Below the pieces are notes generated by a model, which saw nothing but the letters and a program-made list of their open reading frames with translations, did no database searches and was not told the DNA's origin. This document shows positions 56,560-64,000 of a stretch of 64,000 nucleotides of DNA, piece after piece; within the stretch, counting starts at the first letter, position 1; each line of letters starts with the position of its first letter. The stretch is from NCBI GenBank assembly GCA_017311185.1, contig JAESUZ010002877.1, forward strand, positions 248,001 through 312,000. The letters run 5' to 3'. The position numbers were made by a program, and so were the translations under genes. This stretch comes from Proteles cristata cristata. Taxonomy: Eukaryota; Chordata; Mammalia; Carnivora; Hyaenidae.

Positions 56560-56720
56560 TTCTTCATATAGCACTTCTTACCTGATAAATTCTGCTAGCT
56601 AAAGCCCTCCGTTTGCCTCAATCCTCTCCTTTACCTTCTGCAGCGGCCAATACTATCTCCAGCTTACAAAAGAGGTCAAAACAGAAAACTTAAGGGATTT
56701 GTCCAACGGTAGACAGCAGA
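56560..56720 (-). repeat. MIR relic (weak)
   Basis: CTCCAGCTTACAAAAGAGGT and GATTTGTCCAACGGTAGACA resemble degraded reverse MIR. Confidence 0.5.
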
Positions 56721-57286
56721 GCTAAAGATGGTGTTCTCAACCACAGGGGGTCCGGCACAGTTCAAGGCACACAGTAAGGACTCCATAGCTTTTTCCATCG
56801 AAGGAATAAGATTAAATCACATCAGAAAGACAAATCCAGGTATGACAGTCCCTGCCTCCAATGACCTGAGCTCTCAACTAAGTAGTCACCTTAATTCCTG
56901 CGTATTGATTTGTCCATCGTTTTGCAGGCAACTGTTATGCCCAGAGCCCTACTCTGAAACATAGGAGAGGCGTGTTGGTCAAACTTCCAGTCCTCTGACA
57001 AGTTTTCCATTTAGCCAAAAGAGGAGGAGGAGAAAGAACGGAAATGTACAGAAGAGATAGGAAGAGGAGGAAACACAAACCTCTGGAAAACAAAGGCCAG
57101 GAACCCAGTGATCTTAGCAAGCACACAGAAGGCCCAGAATGTACTTTTCCAAGCACAGAGACTGATGAGTGGATGGTAGGCGGTGAGCAGGTACCCAGCC
57201 AGAAGGAAACACCTCACAAGCAGTGGATCTTTTTTGGTTTTTCTGGTAAAATACACATAGCATAAAATTTACCATTTTAACCATGT

Positions 57287-57491
57287 TCCTCCCTTTCTTA
57301 CTTTCTCCCTTCCTCCCGGCCTCCCTTCTTTCTTTTCTTTTCTTTTTCTTTCTTTCTTTCTCTCTCTCTCTCTTTCAGTAATCTTCACGCCCAGCATAGA
57401 GCCTAACACGGGTCTGGAACTCAGGACCCTGAGATCTAGACCTGAGCTGAGACTAAGAGTCGGATGCTTGACTGCGCCACCCAGATGCCCC
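57287..57491 (-). mobile_element. Felid SINE, reverse, with pyrimidine-rich start
   Basis: A CTTT/CCCT-rich tract (57287-57376) leads into the reverse SINE body ending GCGCCACCCAGATGCCCC. It interrupts L1 sequence at ATTTTAACCA. Confidence 0.85.
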
Positions 57492-57504
57492 ATTTTAACC
57501 ACTG

Positions 57505-57700
57505 TTATTATTTTTATTTTGAGAAAGAGAGCACAAACAGGGGAGGAGCAGAAAGAAAGAGAGAGAGAATCCCAAGCAGGCCCTGCACTGTCAGTGCAGA
57601 GCCCAACGCGGTGCTCAAAATCATGAACCATGAGATCATAACCTGAGCCAAAATCAAGCGTCAGACGCTTAACCGACTGAGTCACTGGGGCAACCCCCCC
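57505..57700 (-). mobile_element. Felid SINE, reverse
   Basis: From TTATTATTTTTATTTTGAGA to GAGTCACTGGGGCAACCCC, a diverged head. CATTTTAACCA occurs before, between and after the two SINEs, so the two insertions used the same or adjacent sites. Confidence 0.87.
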
Positions 57701-57895
57701 CCATTTTAACCATTTTTTAACTGTGTGGTTCAGTGGCATTAAGTACATTCACATACTGTGCAACCATCAGCTCCAGAACATTTCTGAGCTTCCCCAGCTG
57801 AAACTCTGTACCCATCAAACACTCTCAGTTCCCTCCTCCCTGAGCCCCTGGCAGCCAGCGTCCTGCTTTCTATTAATTGGAGTACTCTTTGTACT

Positions 57896-58633
57896 TGTGG
57901 GAGAATCAAAATAGATTAATCTTTGTCCCTGGTTCCTGCCACAAAGCTCTGGAATCTCCTGAGTGATGGGAGTATCGTTTGTTACTCACAACGAACTCCT
58001 TTCCATCACACCTGAATTTATGCTACTGAGGCCTTAGAGGAAGGCCTGTAGATGGCTTTAGGATGAGCTAATCTCCAGAAAACCGGGGGATTAGAGTTTG
58101 GGAACTTTCAGCCCCATCCTCCCCCCGACCCGAGCTCTGAGGTGGGGAAGGAAACTGGAATTTGAGCTCTATAAAAACACAGGAGCAAGGAAATTCCGCG
58201 AGCTTTCCGGTCAGTGAACACCTCACGCCAGTACCGGAGAGGGGCATGGTTAGAGTGGCCCCCATGCATTTTCCATTTGACTGTTCCTCAGTTGTACCCT
58301 TTATAATAAACCAGTGAAGTAAGTTACTTACTTTATCGGTAAGTAAAGTGTTTACCTGTGTTCTGGGAGCCATTCTAGCAAGTTACAGAGCTCGAGTTGG
58401 GGTCGTGGGAACCCTCAGTTTCTAACCAGTCAGTCAGAAGTATGACTGCCCCCACCAGGACTTGCCAATGGTATCTTAAGTGGAGGCAGTCTGTGGACCT
58501 GAGCCCTTCACTTGTGGGGTTGGTCTGCATTAACTCCAACTAGTGAGTGTCAGAATTAAATTGAATTGTAGGACGCCCAGCTGGTACTATGGAAAATTAG
58601 AGAATTGGTTGGTATCAGAAAAGAAGACACATC
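57896..58633 (+). mobile_element. Probable solitary retroviral-type LTR
   Basis: A ~738-base block interrupts the L1 between AGTACTCTTTGTACT and ATACCTCATATAAG. It begins with TG and has a TATA-like ATAAAAACAC at about 58170 and an AATAAA at 58305-58310, in LTR order (U3 promoter, then R with poly(A) signal). The sequence GTAAGTAAAGTGTTTACCTG and TTCTGGGAGCCATTCTAGCA after it resembles U5 sequence of old mammalian endogenous elements. No gag, pol or env coding is present. Family not assigned; exact ends are estimates. Confidence 0.55.
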
Positions 58634-59559
58634 AATACCTCATATAAGTGGAATCATATAGTATCTCTCCTTTTGTGGACTACCTTATTTCACTTAACAT
58701 AGCATTTTGGTTTATCCATGTGTAGCAGGTGTCAGAATCTCCTTTACTCTTAAGGCTGAATAATATTTCCTTTTATGTGTATATCACATTTTGTTTATCC
58801 ATTCACTTGTAGATGGACACTTAGGTTGCTTTCACTTTCTGGCTACTGTGAATGATGTTGCTATAAACATGGGCATACAGATATCTGTTTAACTTTCTGC
58901 TTTCAATTCTTGTAGGTATCTACCCAACAGCAGAATTGCTGGATCACATGGTAATACTATTTTTAATTTTTTGAGGAACTAACTACCATCTGTGTCTTCC
59001 ATATGACTGTGCCATTTTACACTCCCATCAGCAATGCGCAAGGGCTCCGATTTCTCCACATCCTTGCCTACACTTGTTTCTTTCTTTTTCCTTTTCTCAT
59101 AGCCATCCTAACAAGTGTGAGATGGTATCTCATTGTGCTATTGATTTGCCTTTCCCTGATGATGAGCATCTTTTTACTGACTATTTGTATGTCTGTTTTT
59201 GGAGACATATCGATTCAAGTTTTTTGCCCATTTTTAAGTTAGAATGTTTTTTTTTTAATTGTTCAGCTACAGGAGTTCTTTATATATTCTGGATATTAAC
59301 CCCTTATCAGATATACAATTTAAAAATATTTTCTCCCATCGCATGAGTTGCCTTTTCACTCTATTGATAGTGTCCTCTGTTGCAAAGAAGGGTTTTATTT
59401 TGATGTAGTCCAATGCGAATCTATTTTTTTCTTTTGTTGACCATGCTTTTGGTATGACAACCAAGAATTCATTGCCATCATCGCCAAATCCAACATCATT
59501 AAGCTTTTCCCCTGTGTTTTCTTCTAACGGTCTTAGTTTTCCCAACACCATTTGTTGAA

Positions 59560-59825
59560 AAGGCTAGTGATAATGATGTGTCAATATAAGTTCATCAGTT
59601 GTAACCAGTGTGCCACTGTGGTTTATACTTTTCTCAGCACTGTTTATTGAAAAGACTGGGGATTATGACGTTTCAATGTAGGCCCAACAACTCTAACAAA
59701 TATACCACTCTGGTGGGGGATGTTGAGAAGGGAGGAGGCTATACATGGTGGAGGTAGGGGGTATATGGAAATCTCTGTACCTTCTACTTAATTTTGATGG
59801 AAACCTAAACAAAAACAGTCTTTTG
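59560..59825 (+). mobile_element. Old L1 3' tail, forward, within the reverse L1
   Basis: CATCAGTTGTAACCAGTGTG, then ACTCTGGTGGGGGATGTTGA, GGTATATGGAAATCTCTGTA and AATTTTGATGGAAACCTAAA follow the 3' end layout of an L1MB-type element, in the forward direction. A partly repeated block at 59635-59700 suggests an internal duplication. Confidence 0.65.
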
Positions 59826-60011
59826 GGTGGCACCTGGGTGGCTTAGTCGATTAAGCTTCAGACTTCGGCTCAGGTCATGATCTCAATGGTTCGTGGGTTC
59901 GAACCCCACATCGGGCTCTGTGCCTTGGAACCTGCTTCAGATTCTCTGTCTCCCTCTCTCTTTGCCCCTCCTCTGCCCATGCTTTCTCACTCAAAAGTAA
60001 ACATTTAAAAA
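59826..60011 (+). mobile_element. Felid SINE in the L1 pile
   Basis: The head is GGTGGCACCTGGGTGGCTTA, with GGGTTCGAACCCCACATCG intact. CAGTCTTTT before and TAGTCTTTT after mark the insertion. Confidence 0.93.
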
Positions 60012-61374
60012 ATAGTCTTTTCTTTTTAAATAAGTGGCTTCCATTGGCTTTAGCATATTTGTTGAAATCATTCGACTACATATGTGAGGGTTTATTTCCA
60101 CTCTCTATTCCATTGGTCTAGACATTTGTCTTCTGCCAGTACTGTGCTGCCATCATTAGTACAGCTTCATTATTAGTTTTAAAATCAAGAAGTGTGACAC
60201 CTCCAACTTTGTTGTTCTTTTCCAAGATTGTTTTGGCTATTCGGTGTCCCTTAAATTTCCACATGTATTTTAGGAGCCATTTTTCTATTTCTGCAAATAA
60301 CATCATCAGGATTCTGATGTGGAATGTGCTAACTCTGGAGACTGTTTTTGGTAGTTTTTCCATCTCAACAATATTAAGTCGTCCAGTAGTCTTTGGCAAA
60401 TTTATTCCCAGGTATTTTGTATTTGATGCTACTGTAAATGGAACTGTCTTCCCAATTTCCTTTTTGGATTGTTCATTGTTACTGCACAAAAATACAACTA
60501 GGTTAAAGTGTTGCAAATTCAGTTTGCAGAAAGGAACTAGTTATTGGGAAGCACAGCATGGGGAAGGGAGGAGAGAGAGGGAAAATGTATGCAAAGAGGC
60601 CATGAAATGTCCTACCATTTTGAACGCGGCTTTATCTTGGTTGGGTGTTTGCCTGGTTGCTATCTTTGATGCATCTCCAGAACACCCATAAAGAAGTTAT
60701 TTTAGCTGGTTTCTAGTTTATTTAACATTTCTGGGGGGTGGGGGGGAGCTAGGATCTGAAGCTTCCTGACCCACCATCTTGCTGATGTCACTCTTCGAGG
60801 CCTAAGGCTTATTCCCCAAGCAGTGAGTTTGTCTTCAAGGAGAGAAGTAAGGAGACACACTGGTCAGCAGACAGACCAGACTGAGAGGGAACAAGAGACA
60901 GGCTGGACAGAAATGGCAAGGAGTAGGGGTCTTAGCGTGCTAACCCAAAGACATGGCCTTGATTCCACGGATTTGCCAGGCACCTGCCACAATGCCTCCA
61001 AGGCAACAGATATAAGACAGAAGTCAGGCCAGGCCAATCTGAGCCTGCTCCAGCATCCTGAGCCGAAGGACAAAGAAACCAAAGGATCAGGGGCACCAGC
61101 CAGGTTCCCCCTCACATTCTATCAGGGCCTGCCCCCAACCACCCCCCAGGTTGGAGTATATGTTCAAAACCTTAAATAAATCTGAATTATGAGCCCCACC
61201 CCCCAGCCCAGCCTCTTCCCTCAATCTGAAGGGTGACCGGCTGAGCTCCCAGTTGCTCCCACCTGCACACCAGACCGCATACAGCAAGCACATAATAAGT
61301 CTGCCCTGACAAGACCGTGGCTCTGAGCAAGAAGCTGCCTTCCCATGTCCCACTGCTCCTCTCTCCGAGCGATT

Positions 61375-61545
61375 TCAAAAGCTGATCGGTAGTCTCACGT
61401 GGGAAGCTGGTGAAAAGACAGGAGCCCGGGCCCCACCCCTAGAGAGTCCAGTTAAGGAAGTCCTCGTAGGGGCCCACGCCTCTGTATTTTTATCCATCCC
61501 CTTGGGTGAGGTGTGGGGTCACCATTTTTGACTTGGAGCACTGGT
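61375..61545. repeat. MER5-like hAT relic
   Basis: CAGGAGCCCGGGCCCCACCC, AGAGTCCAGTTAAGGAAGTC and TTGGAGCACTGGTCTTGAAC follow the MER5 order. Confidence 0.6.
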
Positions 61546-61692
61546 CTTGAACTCTTCCTCCCCAGAGCTGCCAGCCTCCAAGCTCATTTCCACCAGCCCA
61601 CATGTTTGGTGCGGGCTTTCTGCAAAGGAAAACTAGAATTCACCTCCACTTTACCTTCCCTAGAAGTCTCAAAATGGAAGTTTTGTGGGGGT

Positions 61693-61878
61693 TTTCTAAA
61701 TGTTTATTTTTGAGAGAGAGAGAGCGAGGGAGGGGCAAAGAGAGAGACAGAATCAGAAGCAGGCTCCAGGCTCTGAGCTGTCAGCAGAGCCTGACATGGG
61801 GGCTCGAACTCGCAAACCACAGGATCGTAACCTGAACCAAAGTCAGACACTTAACCGACTGAGCCACCCAGGCACCCC
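61693..61878 (-). mobile_element. Felid SINE, reverse
   Basis: From TTTCTAAATGTTTATTTTTG to CCACCCAGGCACCCC; the GA stretch is short. Confidence 0.93.
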
Positions 61879-61967
61879 TCAAACTCTAAGTTTTATCTGA
61901 TCCACAGTTTCAAAAGATAGAATATAATTAAACGCACACTCATGCATTAGTTATCAGCACTTAAAAA

Positions 61968-62275
61968 AATAGGTGTCATAAGCCAGACACAGAAAGATAA
62001 ATATTGTATGATTCCACTTATATGAGGTCCCTCGCCATCGGCAAATTCACAGAGACAGAGAGCAGAAGAGAGGCTACTCCCAGCTGGAGGGAGGGGGGTT
62101 GGAGGGGTTACTTGATAGGTGCAGAGTTGTTGAGGGAGATGACAAAGCTTCGGGTATAGATAGTGGTGATGTTCACATAACACTGAAAGTACTTCATGCC
62201 ACTGAATTGTATGCTCATGAAGAGTTAAAATGATACATGTTATGTCTCTTCTACCAGAATAAAAACAAACAGAAC
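61968..62275 (+). mobile_element. Old L1 3' region, forward
   Basis: ATAAGCCAGACACAGAAAGA, ATTGTATGATTCCACTTATA, GATAGTGGTGATGTTCACAT and TGCCACTGAATTGTATGCTC are the order of an L1MA/MB-type 3' end. Confidence 0.82.
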
Positions 62276-62765
62276 AAACTTCACCTGAATATCTGGATGT
62301 CTTATTTCTCCTAAAAAAAACACCACCACCAATGAGATCTGGTTACACTAGGTCACGTTTTGTGCGTCAACAGTCGGCAGGAGCGGCCCAGCTGCTCCGT
62401 CTAGATTGGGAACGGACTCTCACGTTTGCTGTGACCCCACCACACCCCAACTTCATCTTGACTCCGTCACGCTTCTAAAACCTGGCTGGCCCCTAGGAGC
62501 ACTTGATGGTTGGTCCTGGCCCCACCCCATCAGTCACCACTGACTCACCCAAGTCAGTCACCACTTACCTCCATCTCTTCCAGGCCCTGGCCTATTCCTG
62601 TCTTCCAGCGCATAAGGGGAGGCCAAGAAGCGGCCATGTGGGCAGCCGCTCCGTGTGCTTTAAGGGACAAGAACAATCACTGGAAGAGAATAAGAGTTTG
62701 CCTTCATCGCCCCCAACTTCACTCAGACTGTGAAATGTCTCTGACCTTAGAAAATCCAGAGTGGC

Positions 62766-63053
62766 AGGCGCCTGGGTGGCTCAGGCAGCTAAGTGTCTGA
62801 CTCTTGATTTCGGCTCAGGTCACTATCTCACGGTTTGTGAGTTCAAGCCCCGCATCAGGCGCTGCGCTGACAGCTCAGAGCCTGAAGCCTGGAGCCTGCT
62901 TCCGATTCTGTGTCTTTCTCTTTGCCCCTCCCTCACTCACTGATGGTGCAGAGCCTGCTTGGGATTTTCTTCCCCCCACCCCAGCTCCCTGCCGCTACCC
63001 TGCCTGCCTGATCTCTTGCTCTCTCAAAATAAATAAATAAACTTTAAAAATTT
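62766..63053 (+). mobile_element. Felid SINE with internal partial repeat
   Basis: The head AGGCGCCTGGGTGGCTCAGG and a B-box region are followed by two copies of the 'agcctgcttgggatt' segment (about 62893 and 62951). An AATAAATAAATAAACTTTAA tail follows. It is longer than its relatives by about 60 bases. Confidence 0.88.
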
Positions 63054-63417
63054 AACCACATTTTTTAAGAAAAAAAAAAAAAAGAAAAGAAAACATCCAG
63101 AGCGATAAGCGTAGACCTTCACACATCCGATGACCATGATTTTGAAACAAGAGTAGGTTGACCCCCCCACCTCATGACGGTGACCCGAGTCAGTGCCAGC
63201 AGACACCCCTCTAGCTATTAGCACACCATCGGCCAGCAAACACCACTTCCTCAAGGCTGGACTCGGTTTTCTAGAGCCCATCTTCATCTGCTAGAATCTG
63301 ATTTCCGATATTGAAATACAGTGGCGTTCAGGACATGGCCCTCCAAATCATGGCCCCTGGAATATTTTAAGCTGAAGGAGTTTGAGGAAACAGCAGAAGC
63401 AGGAGAGTCACTCTGAC

Positions 63418-63472
63418 CTCCTCCTCCTCCTCCTCCTCCTTCTCTTCCTCCTCCTTCTCCTCCTCCTCCTCG
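63418..63472. repeat. (CTC)n / pyrimidine tract
   Basis: About 55 bases of CTC, CTT and TTC triplets on the plus strand. Confidence 0.93.
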
Positions 63473-63751
63473 CCCTACTTCCCTGAAACAGGCCTTACAA
63501 ACTGCCTGCAAGAGCTGCCACTCTCATGCCAGGAGCAAAGGCACACCCTTACCTCTGAAGACAAAGGGATGCCAAGGAGAACCCTAACGACCAGGCCGTG
63601 TGCAGCTCCCCCAGCCCACGACGATAACTCCATACTCCTGACCACGACGGTGCTCTTTTCATCAGACCTACTAGAAACATACACAGGACTGTTCTTCCTT
63701 TCCTCAGGGAGGCTCCCATGCCATGTAATACTTATAATCAATTTGGATGCA

Positions 63752-63969
63752 GGTGCCTGGCTGGCTCAGTCAGTTGAGCATCTGACTCTGGGTTTCAGCT
63801 CAGGTCACGATCTCATGGTTTGTGAGGTCGAGCCCCTCCTCCGGCTCTCTGCTGAGCCTGCTTGGGATTCCCTCCCTCCTCCCTCTTTCTGCTCCTCCCT
63901 TGCCCGTCCTCTCCTACATGCGCTTGTGGACTCTGTGTATCTTAAAATAAATAAACACTTAAAAAATAA
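63752..63969 (+). mobile_element. Felid SINE
   Basis: The head is GGTGCCTGGCTGGCTCAGTC; the TC part is replaced by CCTCC-rich sequence and it ends in an AAAATAAATAAACACTTAAA tail. Confidence 0.9.
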
Positions 63970-63973
63970 ATTT

Positions 63974-64000
63974 AGGGATGCCTGGGGGGCTCAGTGGGTT
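63974..64000 (+). mobile_element. Felid SINE head, cut by the window edge
   Basis: GGGATGCCTGGGGGGCTCAG begins directly after the tail of the preceding SINE. The rest lies outside the window. Confidence 0.85.

Larger units (their letters stand above)
58930..60516 (-). pseudogene. Decayed L1 ORF2 fragments
   Basis: Minus-strand frames at 60516-60118 (with KYLGINLPKTTGRLNIVEME and GGVTLLDFKTNNEAV) and 59551-59267 (ending ISDKGLISRIYKELL) match, in order, the C-terminal half of L1 ORF2. Further fragments with a STMRYHLTLVRMAM-like stretch follow near 59130. The order is collinear but there are internal deletions, stops and a frame change, so no active reverse transcriptase. Confidence 0.85.
57225..60520 (-). 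mobile_element. Old L1 element, reverse, heavily interrupted
   Basis: From left to right on the plus strand: L1 3' region (CATAAAATTTACCATTTTAA; GGTTCAGTGGCATTAAGTAC) at 57225-57286 and 57701-57895. After an interruption, CTCATATAAGTGGAATCATA and TGAATAATATTTCCTTTTAT follow, then the reverse of ORF2 from about 58930. The layers inserted are two SINEs (57287-57700), an LTR-like block (57896-58633), a forward old L1 3' tail (about 59560-59825) and a SINE (59826-60011). Confidence 0.82.
40032..64000 (-). other. FLVCR2: FLVCR2 intron 1 (at least 23.9 kb, continues past the window)
   Basis: No FLVCR2 exon 1 is visible: that exon should be a long open frame on the minus strand coding the first five membrane helices, and no minus-strand frame here shows it. 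Content is SINEs, MIR, L2-like, MER5-like, old L1 and a probable LTR, listed separately. Stretches 40040-41080, 46900-47990, 50220-51460, 51670-53050 and 54780-56270 show nothing I can name. Confidence 0.8.

Noticed and set aside
60118..60516. 132-codon minus-strand frame as a possible gene
   Set aside because: The peptide is a decayed L1 ORF2 C-terminal fragment with deletions.

Overview
This window is nuclear DNA from a mammal, almost certainly a felid carnivore. It carries many copies of the cat-type tRNA-derived SINE (head similar to GGGGCGCCTGGGTGGCTCAG, internal Pol III B box, a (TC)n stretch and an A-rich tail with AATAAA). It also holds carnivore/felid L1 3' tails, spliced vertebrate genes with GT/AG introns, and older mammalian MIR, L2, MER5-like and Tigger relics. 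There is nothing bacterial, plasmid or phage-like in it.

Two protein-coding genes lie tail to tail. ERG28 (human C14orf1) is on the + strand. Its four coding exons (2536-2668, 5478-5568, 8507-8625, 8757-8836) join to a complete 140-residue protein with a poly(A) signal at 9488-9493. Its upstream non-coding exon and promoter are not visible. FLVCR2 (SLC49A2) is on the - strand. Coding exons 2-10 (40031 down to 13735) join without a frame error to 306 codons plus stop, the C-terminal ~58% of the transporter. Exon 1, which holds the start codon and the first ~223 residues, lies beyond the right edge, so intron 1 exceeds 23.9 kb. The order and orientation match human 14q24.3, where FLVCR2 and ERG28 also converge. 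By conserved synteny this would be chromosome B3 in the cat (inference).

Layout: 1-2521 ERG28 intron 1; 2522-9512 ERG28 coding exons, introns and 3' UTR; 9513 to ~12015 intergenic DNA with a carnivore L1 tail and a SINE; ~12016-13734 FLVCR2 3' UTR; 13735-40031 FLVCR2 exons 10 to 2 and their introns; 40032-64000 FLVCR2 intron 1. The introns are mostly repeats: about 30 SINE copies, a DNA transposon split by a SINE, a MIR split by two SINEs, a SINE-in-SINE-in-SINE nest, a felid L1 tail inside an older L1, and a large antisense old L1 interrupted by SINEs and by a probable solitary LTR. Several microsatellites could be polymorphic, including a GAG run inside the last FLVCR2 coding exon.

The two genes do not form a pathway. 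ERG28 scaffolds sterol C-4 demethylation in the ER membrane. FLVCR2 is a plasma-membrane major-facilitator transporter, important in brain endothelium. I found no previously undescribed system. The interest lies in the clean gene models, the nested insertions and the coding microsatellite.
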